The translations under genes were made by a program, and so were the position numbers. A stretch of 64,000 nt of DNA from Rufibacter roseolus (GTDB taxonomy: Bacteria > Bacteroidota > Bacteroidia > Cytophagales > Hymenobacteraceae): NCBI RefSeq assembly GCF_017916365.1, contig NZ_JAFMSU010000002.1, positions 434,001 to 498,000 of the forward strand, in the 5' to 3' direction. Of this stretch, positions 1-9,041 are shown piece after piece; the first letter of the stretch is position 1, and each line of letters opens with the position of its first letter. The notes under the pieces are model-generated. The model did no database searches, was not told the DNA's origin, and worked only from the letters and a program-made list of their open reading frames with translations.

Positions 1-2
1 CG

Positions 3-686
3 GTGTTCACGCAGGGGTTGCTGGGCTTCACGGCGCAGCAATCGGGTAAACTGTTGCTCCCGGGCGGACTGTTCACCATCATGATGATGCCGTTCATCGG
101 GAAGATGCTGCAGCGCGGCGTACCGGCCCAGTTCATGGCGACGGGCGGGATGCTCTTGTTCTTTGTCTTCGCGATGATGATGAACCACTCCACCTTGCTC
201 TCAGGCACCGGCGACTTCTTTTGGCCACTAGCCATCAGGGGAATCGGGATGGCGCTGCTGTTCGTGCCTTTGACCACGCTGGCGATCCAGGACCTGAAAG
301 GACATGAGGTAGGGCAGGGAACTGGTCTGAACAACATGATGCGCCAGCTGGGCGGCTCCTTCGGGATTGCGGCCTTGACTACGCTCATCCACGTGCGCCA
401 GGGCTTCCACCGCAACAACCTGCTGGTGAACATCAACGAGTATAACCCCGTGTTCACCCAACGCCTGAACGGCCTCATGCAGAACTTCCTGAGCAAAGGC
501 TACACGTTCATGGATGCGCAGAAAGCCGCCTACAAAGCCATTGAAGGGATGGTGATGAAGCAGACCGCCCTCTTGTCCTACACCGATGCCTTCTGGGTAT
601 CGGGGATGATCATGCTTTGCTCCATTCCGCTGCTCTACCTGCAGAAGTTCAAGAAGAACTCCAACGTGCCGGTAGACGTGCATTGA
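3..686 (+). CDS. DHA2-type MFS drug exporter, C-terminal part
   Basis: The frame is open to the left window edge, so this is the last ~227 residues of a longer protein; the first codon seen (GTG) is not taken as the start. The fragment shows alternating hydrophobic helices (for example residues 17-35, 43-60, 72-95 and 198-215) and the loop with LTTLAIQDLKGHEVGQGTGLNN, which resembles the 14-helix EmrB/QacA (DHA2) exporters of the inner membrane. In that family the protein works with an EmrA-like periplasmic adaptor to expel lipophilic compounds; the partners would lie outside the window. It is followed by a strong terminator, so it is the last gene of its operon. Confidence 0.8.
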   Translation: MFTQGLLGFTAQQSGKLLLPGGLFTIMMMPFIGKMLQRGVPAQFMATGGMLLFFVFAMMMNHSTLLSGTGDFFWPLAIRGIGMALLFVPLTTLAIQDLKGHEVGQGTGLNNMMRQLGGSFGIAALTTLIHVRQGFHRNNLLVNINEYNPVFTQRLNGLMQNFLSKGYTFMDAQKAAYKAIEGMVMKQTALLSYTDAFWVSGMIMLCSIPLLYLQKFKKNSNVPVDVH

Positions 687-710
687 TCTAACCTGAACAC
701 CGATAATCAG

Positions 711-762
711 AAATCCCTTTCGGGCCTATTTTCCCAAAAACAGCTTCGAAAGGGATTTTTCT
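711..762 (+). terminator. Rho-independent terminator after the MFS gene
   Basis: A perfect 12-bp stem (711-722 with 747-758) closes a 24-nt loop and runs into a T-tract on the plus strand. It lies 25 nt after the stop codon of the exporter. Confidence 0.85.
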
Positions 763-1037
763 TTTACAGACGAGTTCGGGTTAATGAGTTTCAGTAAAGC
801 GGAGGGAAAAGGTTGCCGAACCTGTCTCAATGTTTCTCTGAGTGTGGTTCATCCTTTGGATCTCCTTCGTCTTGTTTATCGCCTCTTTTTCCATAATAAG
901 CTATAAAACAGTAAGGATAGCAGGTGGCAATTGCAATAAGACTTGCACTAAGCCAAAGTGGAATATCTTTTTTCTTACATATAACTCAGGCTCAGGAAAT
1001 AACTGCGAAAACCCGTGGACCTTTCCCCGTTGGCATG

Positions 1038-1045
1038 TACTTTTG
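1038..1045 (+). promoter_or_regulatory. Bacteroidota -7 box (TACTTTTG) before folD
   Basis: TACTTTTG matches TAnnTTTG, the -7 element of the Bacteroidota primary sigma factor, and lies 30 nt upstream of the ATG at 1076. No convincing -33 TTTG is seen. Its position argues against the longer in-frame GTG start at 842. The 389-bp stretch 687-1075 holds only the terminator above and this site. Confidence 0.45.
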
Positions 1046-1075
1046 CGCTTCGTATCATCTCTCATTCTCTTACCC

Positions 1076-1957
1076 ATGACCCTTTTAGACGGAAAGAAAA
1101 CCTCTGAAGCCATCCAAAGCGAGATTGCCGCAGAAGTTGCCCACATCAAAGAACAAGGAGGAAAGGTACCACACTTGGCTGCTATTCTGGTTGGCCATGA
1201 CGGTGGTTCAATGACGTATGTAAACAACAAAGTACTGGCCTGCGAGCGCGTAGGGTTTGAGTCCACGCTGTTGCATTACGAGGACGATATAACCGAGGAA
1301 GCCCTTCTTAATAAGATCAGGGAGATAAATGAGGACGATGCCATTGACGGCCTGATTGTGCAGTTGCCGCTGCCCAAGCACATCAACCCGAACAAAGTGC
1401 TGGAGGTATTGGATTACAAGAAAGATGTGGACGGATTCCACCCCGTGAACGTGGGTCGCATGGTAGCCGGTCTGCCCGCCTATCTGCCTGCAACCCCTTA
1501 CGGCATCATGCAGTTGCTGGAACGCTACAACATTGAAACCAAAGGCAAGCACTGCGTAGTGGTAGGCCGCAGCAACATCGTGGGAACGCCTATCAGCATT
1601 CTCATGAGCAAATGCACCATCCCCGGCGAGGCCACCGTTACCATCTGCCACCGCAACACCGTGGATCTGGCGCACCACACCCGCCAAGCCGATATCCTCA
1701 TCGTGGCCGTGGGCAAACCCGGCCTCATCACCGAGGACATGGTGAAAGAAGGCGCCGTAGTGATTGACGTAGGAACCACCCGCGTTACCGATCCCACCCG
1801 CGAAAGAGGCTGGCGCCTACGCGGCGACGTCGATTTTGAGAAAGTAGCCCCAAAATGCAGCTACATCACCCCGGTACCCGGCGGCGTAGGTCCGTTAACC
1901 ATCTCCATGCTGCTGAAGAACACCCTTCGGGCCGCCAAGAAAGAAGTACACGCTTAG
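1076..1957 (+). CDS. folD: Bifunctional methylenetetrahydrofolate dehydrogenase / cyclohydrolase
   Basis: FolD interconverts 5,10-methylene-THF, methenyl-THF and 10-formyl-THF in the cytosol using NADP, feeding purine and fMet-tRNA synthesis. The 293-residue product has the family length. It starts [13 protein letters not shown], carries the catalytic-lysine region [14 protein letters not shown], the [26 protein letters not shown] block and the NADP-binding [12 protein letters not shown], and ends with the [14 protein letters not shown] signature. An in-frame extension to GTG 842 exists but encodes non-family sequence and lies upstream of the putative promoter, so ATG 1076 was chosen. The gene stands alone between two terminators. 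Confidence 0.95.
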   Translation: MTLLDGKKTSEAIQSEIAAEVAHIKEQGGKVPHLAAILVGHDGGSMTYVNNKVLACERVGFESTLLHYEDDITEEALLNKIREINEDDAIDGLIVQLPLPKHINPNKVLEVLDYKKDVDGFHPVNVGRMVAGLPAYLPATPYGIMQLLERYNIETKGKHCVVVGRSNIVGTPISILMSKCTIPGEATVTICHRNTVDLAHHTRQADILIVAVGKPGLITEDMVKEGAVVIDVGTTRVTDPTRERGWRLRGDVDFEKVAPKCSYITPVPGGVGPLTISMLLKNTLRAAKKEVHA

Positions 1958-1974
1958 AATAAGCCATAAAACAG

Positions 1975-2010
1975 AAACGCCTCACTTGCTCAAAGCAGGT
2001 GAGGCGTTTT
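1975..2010. terminator. Bidirectional terminator between folD and thrC
   Basis: A 16-bp stem with one mismatch (1975-1990 with 1994-2009) and a 3-nt loop, A-rich on the left and T-rich on the right, sits between the convergent folD and thrC genes and can serve both. Confidence 0.8.
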
Positions 2011-2051
2011 CCGTTTAGGAGTCACTTTAATCAAAGCACTTCTAAACGTCA

Positions 2052-3371
2052 TTAAAGGGTTCCTTCCTTATGTTCCTGCATCAAGAGCAGTTTGAACCCG
2101 GCAAAGTCATTGGGCATATCGGTGACTTGTTTCTGCCTACCCTGGAAGACCTTCAGTTGCTCTGGTAGTTCTATTTCCTGGCCTAAGACTTCTTCCATGC
2201 TTTTCTTGAATTTGGCCGGGTGCGCGGTTTCCAGGAAAATTCCCGGGGTTTTCAGCTCAGGCAGCAGTTGGCGCAGACTCAGGTACCCGATGGCGCCGTG
2301 CGGGTCTAAGAGGTAACCCGTGTCCTGGTGCACCAGTTTGATGGTGCCTTTGATTTCCTCGTCATCGGCCCAGAAGCCTTTGACCACCTGTTGGATGGCC
2401 CCCAGTTCATGGCGGAACAGCTCCTGGATGCGCGGGAAGTTGTTGGGGTTTCCTACGTCCATAGCGTTAGCGATGGTGCATACTGAGGGAGCGGGCGCAT
2501 ACTCGCCGGTCTCCAGGTAGTGAGGTACAATGCGGTTGCGGTTGGTGGCGGCTACAAAGTAGGTAACGGGTAAGCCCATCTGACGGGCCAGCAATCCGGC
2601 AGCCAGGTTCCCGAAATTTCCGCTGGGCACCGAGATAGTGATCTCAGTGGCCTCAGGGTTCAGTTTTTTCCATTGTCCCCAGGCATAGAAGTAATACACC
2701 ATCTGCGGGAGCCACCGCGCCACGTTAATGGAGTTAGCCGAGGAAAGGTTCTTCTTCTGGTTTAACTCTTCGTCTGAAAAAGCCTGTTTCACAAGGGCTT
2801 GGCAATCGTCAAAGGTGCCTTCAATGCCTACCGCGCTGGTGTTCTGGCCCAGCGTGGTGAACTGCATTTCCTGAATCTCGCTTACGCCCAACTGCGGATA
2901 CACCACCACCACGTCAATGTTGTCGAGGCCCAGGAAACCGTTGGCTACGGCGCTGCCGGTATCGCCTGAAGTAGCCACCAATACGGTAACCGGACGGTCA
3001 GGTTCCGCGAAGGCCTGCAAACAGCGGGACATGAATCGGGCACCTACGTCTTTGAAAGCGCAGGTAGGCCCATGGAACAGCTCCAGGGCGTAGATGTCTT
3101 TCTCCACCTCCACCAACGGAATCGGGAAATTGAACACTTCGGCGCAGATCTTTCGCAGGTCGTCCGGAGAAATATCAGCGGTGACATAAGGCTGTAAAAC
3201 TTCAAAGGCAATCTCGGGCAGCGAGAGGGTAGGGAGCGCTTCAAAAAAGTCTTCGCCCAGGGCAGGGATCTCATGCGGGAAGAAGAGCCCTTTGTCCTGG
3301 GGTAGCCCTTTGATGACGGCTTCCTTGAAACTCATCTGGGCAGCGTAGTCATTGGTGCTGTAGTATTTCAT
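2052..3371 (-). CDS. thrC: Threonine synthase
   Basis: A PLP enzyme that converts O-phosphohomoserine to threonine. The 439-residue product begins MKYYSTNDY, has the N-terminal threonine-synthase domain, and the PLP-lysine motif FHGPTCAFKDVGARF near residue 110, where the Lys follows the Phe. SVPSGNFGNLAAGLLA around residue 250 is the glycine-rich phosphate-binding loop. Its start codon overlaps the 3' end of thrB by 4 bp, which indicates translational coupling. It is the last gene of an aspartate kinase-thrB-thrC operon and is followed by a bidirectional terminator. Confidence 0.95.
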   Translation of the reverse strand: MKYYSTNDYAAQMSFKEAVIKGLPQDKGLFFPHEIPALGEDFFEALPTLSLPEIAFEVLQPYVTADISPDDLRKICAEVFNFPIPLVEVEKDIYALELFHGPTCAFKDVGARFMSRCLQAFAEPDRPVTVLVATSGDTGSAVANGFLGLDNIDVVVVYPQLGVSEIQEMQFTTLGQNTSAVGIEGTFDDCQALVKQAFSDEELNQKKNLSSANSINVARWLPQMVYYFYAWGQWKKLNPEATEITISVPSGNFGNLAAGLLARQMGLPVTYFVAATNRNRIVPHYLETGEYAPAPSVCTIANAMDVGNPNNFPRIQELFRHELGAIQQVVKGFWADDEEIKGTIKLVHQDTGYLLDPHGAIGYLSLRQLLPELKTPGIFLETAHPAKFKKSMEEVLGQEIELPEQLKVFQGRQKQVTDMPNDFAGFKLLLMQEHKEGTL

Positions 3372-4333
3372 AGCGAAACGGCAGGTTGGAAGGTTGACTG
3401 GGCCACCAAGCGTACACCCTGGTCCGGCACCTGTGATACATACGTTTTGGTTTCAATTCCGCTGCCAGCATAAACGGCTTCCATGGCTTTCTTCACCTCC
3501 TGGGCCTGCTCCAGCGTCGCCGACAAAGCGAAAATAGACGGCCCCGAACCTGAGATTCCTGCTCCCAAAGCCCCGGCACTTATAGCGGCATCTTTGACCT
3601 GCTTGAACAAAGGAATGAGCACCGAGCGCTCTGGCTCGAAAATCTCATCATGCAAACTGCGCCCAACCAAGCCATAATCCTTCTTCAACAGGCCGGCCAT
3701 TAAACCCGCCAGATTTCCCCACTGTCGGATGCCTTTCTTGAGCGGGATTTCCTGTTTAAGGATGCTGCGCGACAGCGAAGTTTTGAGTTCTATCTGCGGG
3801 TACAGAATGGTGCAGTACAATTCCAGCGGCACCCCCAAAGGCACCACATCCAGGGGCTCATAATCCCGTACCAACACAAACCCACCCAGAAGAGAAGGCG
3901 CTACATTGTCGGCGTGGGCAGAACCGGAGGCTTTGCGCTCACCTTCCATGGCGTACATTACCAGTTCCTGGGTTGTGAAAGGCGAACCCAACAAGGCGTT
4001 CACGGCGAAGGCGGCTGCGGCCGAACTGGCGGCGCTACTGCCCAAACCGCTGCCCACCGGCATGCCTTTGTGCAGTTGCAACTCCAAGCCGTGGGTAATG
4101 TTCAGGGCCTCTAGCATTTTCTGGGCCACCACGCCAATCACGTTCTCTTTAGCATCAGTGGAAAGTCCTTCAATGCCGTGGATGGCGGAAATGGTGACAC
4201 CCGGGGCATCTGATTTACGGGCCCATACTTCATCTCCGGGGGCGTCCAGGGCAAAACCCAGCACGTCAAAGCCGCAGCAGACATTGGCCACCGTAGCCGG
4301 GGCGTAGGCTTTGACAAAATTGTTGTTATCCAT
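3368..4333 (-). CDS. thrB: Homoserine kinase (GHMP family)
   Basis: Phosphorylates homoserine to O-phosphohomoserine, the substrate of the adjacent threonine synthase. The 321-residue protein has the GHMP ATP-binding loop PVGSGLGSSAASSAAAAF near residue 90 and the C-terminal GHMP motif GALGAGISGSGPSIFAL near residue 250. It starts ATG at 4333 and is separated from the upstream aspartate kinase by 115 bp with no terminator visible, so a common transcript is likely. thrC starts inside its last codons. Confidence 0.95.
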   Translation of the reverse strand: MDNNNFVKAYAPATVANVCCGFDVLGFALDAPGDEVWARKSDAPGVTISAIHGIEGLSTDAKENVIGVVAQKMLEALNITHGLELQLHKGMPVGSGLGSSAASSAAAAFAVNALLGSPFTTQELVMYAMEGERKASGSAHADNVAPSLLGGFVLVRDYEPLDVVPLGVPLELYCTILYPQIELKTSLSRSILKQEIPLKKGIRQWGNLAGLMAGLLKKDYGLVGRSLHDEIFEPERSVLIPLFKQVKDAAISAGALGAGISGSGPSIFALSATLEQAQEVKKAMEAVYAGSGIETKTYVSQVPDQGVRLVAQSTFQPAVSL

Positions 4334-4448
4334 AAATAAGGCGCTGTATCTGTATGTCAGACCTAAGACTTTAAACTGGTAGAGGTCTGTTGATCAGTTT
4401 TTAATGGTTAGTTTATTGCGTGTATTCTGAAAACTTCGGGTAAAGCGA

Positions 4449-5855
4449 TTACGCCAGCGTGGCGGTTGATTTTTCCGGGACGGTGAGGAAGAACCGGTCG
4501 TGGAGCAGATTCACGGCGCGGTGGGCGTCATTGGTGTTCAAAACCACGGATATAATCCGTTCGGTAGCGCCCTGCGCGATGGCCCTGATGTTGATGTTAT
4601 GGTCACCCAGCAGCGAGAAAGCCTTGCCCGCGATGCCGGGCTGCTGTACCATGCCGTTTCCTACAATGGCCACAATACTCATGGGCGTCTCTACGCTTAC
4701 CGGGTTCAGGAGCCCTTGTTCTATGTCGCCGGCAAATTCCTCGGTGATGGCCTGGGCAGCTTTTTCCCCCTCGGCCTCGGCCAGACCAATAGTGATGCTT
4801 TGCTCAGAAGATGACTGCGTGATGAAATAAACGTTGATGCACTCCAGGGCCACGGCTTTGAACATCCGCATGGCCACGCCGGGAACGCCCACCATACCGC
4901 TCCCGCTGATGGTAAGCACCGCAATGTGGTCAATACAGGAAATTCCCTTCACGTTCTGAGCACTAGGAGCGGGGTTGGCCGAGATGAGCGTTCCTTTATG
5001 GGCCGGGTTAAAGGTGTTCTTGAGTACCAGCGGAATTTTGGCGGCCACCAAAGGCGCGATGGTGGGAGGGTAAAGCACCTTCGCCCCGAAATACGCCAGC
5101 TCCATGGCTTCCTCGTAGCTCAGTTCCTCAATAGAATAAGCGGCGGCCGCTTTGCGCGGATCGGTGGTATACATACCGTCCACATCAGACCAGATCTCCA
5201 GCAGTTCAGCATTCAAGGCAGCAGCATACAATGAAGCGGTATAGTCAGAGCCCCCCCGGCCCAGGACGGTGGTTTTGCCGTCGGCGGAGCGGGCGATGAA
5301 GCCGGGTGCCACTAGGAGATCCGCCTGTGGCAGGTTGTCTCGCATAAAGGCGTAGGTGGCTTTGAGGTTCACCTTCGCATTCAGGTAATTGTTGTCGGTT
5401 TGAATGAAGTCGCGGCTGTCTACCAGTATGTTGGGCAGACCGTGGTGCTGGAACGCCACCGACACGATGGCCGAGGACAGGCGCTCGCCGTAGGCCATAA
5501 CCCGGGCTTTAGTAGAGTCGCTGAGCTCATCCAGGAGGTAAATGCCGCGGCACAAGTCTTCCAACTCCCGGAAAATCATCTTGATACGGCCTTTAATGTC
5601 AATCTGCTGGCTCATGGGTACCAGTTCCTCAATGGCCTCCATGTGCTTGCTCTCCAGCTGCGATAGGAGCTCCAGGTAGGTAACATCATGGGTTGCGGCC
5701 TTCTGGTACAGGCTGATGAGCAGATCGGTGACTTTGGACATGGCGGAGACCACCACCAGCATTTTAGGGTTGTTTTTCTCCCGCAGAATGGAGATCAGTT
5801 GACGGATGGCCCCGGCATTGGCCACGGAGGTACCTCCAAATTTCAAAACCAGCAT
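4449..5855 (-). CDS. Aspartate kinase, monofunctional, with ACT domains
   Basis: First enzyme of the Thr/Lys/Met branch: phosphorylates aspartate. The 468-residue protein has the kinase signature LKFGGTSVANA at residues 4-14, VLGRGGSDYTASLYAAAL near residue 200 and two C-terminal ACT repeats (around residues 315-460), the usual site of feedback inhibition by amino acids. By sequence style it resembles the kinase half of ThrA, but the protein stops where homoserine dehydrogenase would begin and the next 115 bp contain no such domain. Homoserine dehydrogenase must therefore be elsewhere. It is preceded by a threonine/isoleucine-codon leader, so the operon is probably regulated by attenuation. 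Confidence 0.92.
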   Translation of the reverse strand: MLVLKFGGTSVANAGAIRQLISILREKNNPKMLVVVSAMSKVTDLLISLYQKAATHDVTYLELLSQLESKHMEAIEELVPMSQQIDIKGRIKMIFRELEDLCRGIYLLDELSDSTKARVMAYGERLSSAIVSVAFQHHGLPNILVDSRDFIQTDNNYLNAKVNLKATYAFMRDNLPQADLLVAPGFIARSADGKTTVLGRGGSDYTASLYAAALNAELLEIWSDVDGMYTTDPRKAAAAYSIEELSYEEAMELAYFGAKVLYPPTIAPLVAAKIPLVLKNTFNPAHKGTLISANPAPSAQNVKGISCIDHIAVLTISGSGMVGVPGVAMRMFKAVALECINVYFITQSSSEQSITIGLAEAEGEKAAQAITEEFAGDIEQGLLNPVSVETPMSIVAIVGNGMVQQPGIAGKAFSLLGDHNINIRAIAQGATERIISVVLNTNDAHRAVNLLHDRFFLTVPEKSTATLA

Positions 5856-5911
5856 AAGATCAGGCTTTTAGGAAACGATAATTGTTACGTTGATTTCCGG
5901 CCACAGGCCGA

Positions 5912-5936
5912 AAAGGCCAGCTAGAATTTGGCCTTT
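5912..5936 (-). promoter_or_regulatory. Candidate attenuator hairpin upstream of aspartate kinase
   Basis: Downstream of the leader peptide an 8-bp stem (5912-5919 with 5929-5936) ends in CCTTTT on the transcript. The following GGCC-rich segment (5899-5911) can pair with the same arms, giving a possible antiterminator. The T-tract has only four T's, so the terminator call is tentative. A second small hairpin (5960-5975, stem of 6 bp, loop of 4 nt) overlaps the end of the leader frame. Confidence 0.5.
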
Positions 5937-5956
5937 GGAAGGGACGATATGTGCAG

Positions 5957-6079
5957 CTATACCCCCGGAGGGGTAATCGTGGTAATGCCTGTGGTAATGG
6001 AAAACGCCAACACACCGGTACCCGTCTCCTGAATGGCAGGAGAAAGCAGAAGGGATACTATGTTGAGAGTTTGTGCCAT
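5957..6079 (-). CDS. Threonine operon leader peptide (40 aa)
   Basis: Reading the minus strand from ATG 6079 gives a 40-residue peptide ending at TAG 5957 with the cluster S-ITTGITTIT-PPGV at residues 27-40: five Thr and four Ile codons out of nine from 5998 to 5972. Thr/Ile-rich leader peptides are the hallmark of thr operon attenuation in enterobacteria, where ribosome stalling at Thr and Ile codons favours antitermination. The short CATTACCACAGG stretch is the same as in the Escherichia coli thr leader. The leader ends ~100 bp before aspartate kinase. Translation itself is inferred. Confidence 0.65.
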   Translation of the reverse strand: MAQTLNIVSLLLSPAIQETGTGVLAFSITTGITTITPPGV

Positions 6080-6195
6080 TGGTGCTGGCAATATCTGAAA
6101 AATTATCAAAGGAAAAAGTGAAAAGCTGAAAAAACTTTATTGGACTATGGGAAGTCACGCGAAAAAGCCGTCCTGCAACTCTGGGCAGGAATAGT

Positions 6196-6203
6196 TAACT
6201 TTG
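6196..6203 (+). promoter_or_regulatory. Possible -7 box (TAACTTTG) for queE operon
   Basis: TAACTTTG matches TAnnTTTG about 147 nt upstream of queE. If used, it leaves a long 5' leader (6210-6349). I looked for a preQ1 aptamer there and could not recognise one. The whole gap 5856-6349 otherwise holds only the thr leader. Confidence 0.35.
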
Positions 6204-6349
6204 CGGCGCCCAAGGAAAATCCAATTGGTAAAGCGGGCCCATGCGGCAACTTATACCGTTGAATAGATGTTGGGTTAATACAACAATTCACGTTTTGGGA
6301 CAGTTTTCATGAAAACGGGCCCTAAACCGTTTAGCTTATTACTTAGAAA

Positions 6350-7003
6350 TTGGAAGCGACAGCAGATATTAAGATTGCCTCAGTGCACACCGTACCCAAA
6401 GACGGCACCAAATTACCTTTGATGGAGCATTTTTACACCATCCAGGGCGAAGGGTACCATACCGGCAAAGCCGCCTACTTCATCAGGTTGGGGGGCTGCG
6501 ACATAGGGTGCCACTGGTGCGACGTGAAAGAGTCATGGGATGCGAAACTGCACCCCCTCACCGATACCGATTGGATTGTGCAGCAGGCTGAGCAGTACCC
6601 GGGCAAAGCTGTAGTGGTGACGGGCGGCGAGCCGTTGATCTATAACTTGGATTACCTTACCTCAGAACTGCAGAAACGCGGCATCCAGACGTTCATAGAA
6701 ACCTCGGGGGCTTACCCTTTGAGCGGAACCTGGGACTGGATCTGCCTTTCGCCCAAAAAATTCAAAGGTCCGCACCCCAGCGTACAGCCGCACGCCGGGG
6801 AACTGAAGGTGATTGTGTTCAACAAAAGCGATTTCGCCTGGGCTGAGGAACATGCCGCGCAGGTGGGACCTAACACGCGCCTTTACCTGCAGCCCGAGTG
6901 GAGCAAAGCCGACGTGATGATGCCCCAGATTGTGGAGTATGTGAAAAGCAACCCTAAGTGGCGCATTTCGTTGCAAACCCATAAATTCCTGAATATCCCC
7001 TAA
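6350..7003 (+). CDS. queE: 7-carboxy-7-deazaguanine synthase (radical SAM)
   Basis: Radical-SAM enzyme that contracts 6-carboxytetrahydropterin to 7-carboxy-7-deazaguanine in queuosine/preQ0 synthesis. The 217-residue product has the QueE opening LPLMEHFYTIQGEG, the cluster motif C-D-I-G-C-H-W-C (CxxxCxxC, ligating 4Fe-4S), the SAM motif VVTGGEPLI and ends LQTHKFLNIP as family members do. The start is uncertain: there is no ATG before residue 25, and an in-frame stop precedes a TTG at 6350; a GTG at 6383 is the alternative. No other queuosine genes are in the window. Four bases separate it from the next gene, so the two are co-transcribed. Confidence 0.9.
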   Translation: MEATADIKIASVHTVPKDGTKLPLMEHFYTIQGEGYHTGKAAYFIRLGGCDIGCHWCDVKESWDAKLHPLTDTDWIVQQAEQYPGKAVVVTGGEPLIYNLDYLTSELQKRGIQTFIETSGAYPLSGTWDWICLSPKKFKGPHPSVQPHAGELKVIVFNKSDFAWAEEHAAQVGPNTRLYLQPEWSKADVMMPQIVEYVKSNPKWRISLQTHKFLNIP

Positions 7004-7006
7004 ACC

Positions 7007-8935
7007 ATGCAGCGTCTCCCGCTTCTTTGCCTTGTCTTTTTCTTCTTTCTCCAGTTAACCACCCCGGCATCTGCCCAAAAGCCAATAGAAGGTGGCTCTG
7101 CGAATAAAAAAGCCCAGAACGCTTACCAGGAAGGATTGAAATACATCCAGGCCCGGGATTTTGAGAAGGCGCTGGCATCGTTCAATGATGCCGTGAAGCG
7201 GGATTCCACCTTTGGGGAGGCTTACCTGGAGGCCGCTGGTTTGTACCGTATCCTGCAGAAAGAGGAGGAGGCTTACCAGTATTTCCGACGTGGTTTGGCC
7301 AAAATGGATTTAAAACCTGGCCGCTCCGCCGATTATTACAACTACGCTGATCTGGCCTTCGCCCGTGGGCAGTATGACCAGGCTTCTACCTATTACCAGC
7401 ACTACATCCAGTTCGGGAAGAAGAACAGCCGGCAGATGCAGCGAGCAGTCCAGCAGCTGGAAAATGCCAAGTTTGCCCAAAACGCCATCAAAACGCCTGT
7501 TGACTTCAAGCCTCAGCCATTAGGCGAGGGGGTAAACAAATTCAACCTGCAGTATTCCCCGGTGCTCACCGCCGACCAACAGGCGCTGCTTTTCACCGCC
7601 CGCAACGGCAGCGGAGAACTGGACGACGAGAACCTTTACCTGGCTTCCCGCAAGGATGGGCAGTGGCAGGCGGCAGTTCCCATCTCGGAAGCCATCAACT
7701 CAGAGTTGAACGAGGGTGCTGCCTCGTTCTCCGGCGATGGTCGCGTGCTGGTCTTCACCTCCTGCAACCGCCAGGATTCCTACGGCTCCTGCGATCTGTA
7801 CATCAGCTACCGCGAGGGAAATGAGTGGAGCAAACCCAAAAACATGGGCCGAACCGTGAACACCGCATCCTGGGATTCCCAACCAAGTCTCTCGGCGGAT
7901 GGGCGCACCATTTACTTTGCCTCTAACCGCAAAGGCGGGCAAGGGGGCGAGGACCTCTGGATGACCAAACAGCAGGATGACGGCAACTGGAGCCTGCCGG
8001 TGAACCTGGGCCCCAAAGTGAATACCCCGGGCCGCGAGAACTCGCCTTTCCTGCACGCCAGTGGCAACACCCTGTACTTCGCCACTGATGGGTTGCAGGG
8101 CATGGGCGGTTTGGACCTGTTTAAGGTAAACCGGGAGCAAAACGGCTGGGGCACGCCCCAGAACATGGGCTACCCGCTGAATACCCACCGCGACGAAAGC
8201 TCCATCTTCATTTCCCCTGACAACAAAACCGGATATTACTCGGGTCAGGCGGTGGCAGGCACCAAAGCGGAGGTTGCTTTGCTGCAGTTTGAAGTGCCCG
8301 AAGTCTGGAAAAGCAAAACCATTGCTTCATTTGCCCAAGGACGCGTTTTTGACGCCGTCACCAAAAAACCGCTCAAAGCCACCGTGCAGGTGTATGACCT
8401 TGACTCTGCGGGCGTGATCTCCCAACAGGTAAACTCAGATGGTACCTCGGGCGCGTACACCATCGTCCTGAACCAGAAACAGCGCTACGCCTTATATGTG
8501 ACGGCACCAAACCACGTGCTGGAAAGCCGCCATATTGCCGCAACTTCCACCTCGGCGCCATTGGCCCTGGACTTCTACCTGCAGCCCCTGAACAAAGGCG
8601 CCAAAGCCGTGCTCAGCAACATCTTCTTTGACACCGGCAAAGCCGAACTTCGGCCAGAGTCGCAGACGGAACTGAACAAAATCTTCCAGTTCCTGAAGGC
8701 CAACCCCAGGATACAGGTGGAGATTGCCGGCCACACCGATAACGTAGGTCAGCCAGCCGCAAACCAGAAACTCTCCGAGGCTCGGGCCAAGGCCGTGGTG
8801 AAATACCTGGTCTCCAAAGGCGCTCCAGCTTCTATCTTCCAGGCCAAGGGTTACGGTCAGACCCAACCAGATGCCCCCAACACCTCAGAAGAGAACCGGC
8901 AATTGAACCGCCGCATTGAGATGCGTATTCTATAG
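7007..8935 (+). CDS. OmpA-family protein with TPR and PD40 repeats
   Basis: A 642-residue secreted envelope protein. A signal peptide (residues 1-23, ending PASAQ) is followed by TPR-like helices (about 30-150), WD40/PD40-type beta-propeller repeats with recurring SxDGRxLxFxS motifs (about 170-415), a carboxypeptidase-regulatory-like beta domain (about 440-525) and a C-terminal OmpA peptidoglycan-binding domain (SNIFFDTGKAELRPES ... AGHTDNVG ... RRIEMRIL, about 535-642). This architecture is common in Bacteroidota, where relatives include PorE of the type IX secretion system and many proteins of unknown role. It begins four bases after queE although their functions look unrelated. Confidence 0.88.
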   Translation: MQRLPLLCLVFFFFLQLTTPASAQKPIEGGSANKKAQNAYQEGLKYIQARDFEKALASFNDAVKRDSTFGEAYLEAAGLYRILQKEEEAYQYFRRGLAKMDLKPGRSADYYNYADLAFARGQYDQASTYYQHYIQFGKKNSRQMQRAVQQLENAKFAQNAIKTPVDFKPQPLGEGVNKFNLQYSPVLTADQQALLFTARNGSGELDDENLYLASRKDGQWQAAVPISEAINSELNEGAASFSGDGRVLVFTSCNRQDSYGSCDLYISYREGNEWSKPKNMGRTVNTASWDSQPSLSADGRTIYFASNRKGGQGGEDLWMTKQQDDGNWSLPVNLGPKVNTPGRENSPFLHASGNTLYFATDGLQGMGGLDLFKVNREQNGWGTPQNMGYPLNTHRDESSIFISPDNKTGYYSGQAVAGTKAEVALLQFEVPEVWKSKTIASFAQGRVFDAVTKKPLKATVQVYDLDSAGVISQQVNSDGTSGAYTIVLNQKQRYALYVTAPNHVLESRHIAATSTSAPLALDFYLQPLNKGAKAVLSNIFFDTGKAELRPESQTELNKIFQFLKANPRIQVEIAGHTDNVGQPAANQKLSEARAKAVVKYLVSKGAPASIFQAKGYGQTQPDAPNTSEENRQLNRRIEMRIL

Positions 8936-9041
8936 GAAAAAATTTTAGAGAAGAACAAACAATCCAAAGCCTTGCTGGTTGTATTAGTGCTAGTGTAAGT
9001 AAAACCTAAGGTTTAGTTGTTTAATTGATTTAGTAGAAAGG

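Noticed and set aside
842-1075. N-terminal extension of folD from GTG 842
   Set aside because: It is not FolD-like and lies upstream of a plausible promoter at 1038; ATG 1076 gives the standard family N-terminus.
5868-6158. 96-codon frame on the minus strand upstream of aspartate kinase
   Set aside because: It reads the same DNA as the Thr/Ile leader in another frame (HYHRHYHDY); the leader frame has a clear regulatory meaning.
6204-6349. Possible preQ1 riboswitch before queE
   Set aside because: I could not fit the pseudoknot core of known preQ1 classes to this leader.
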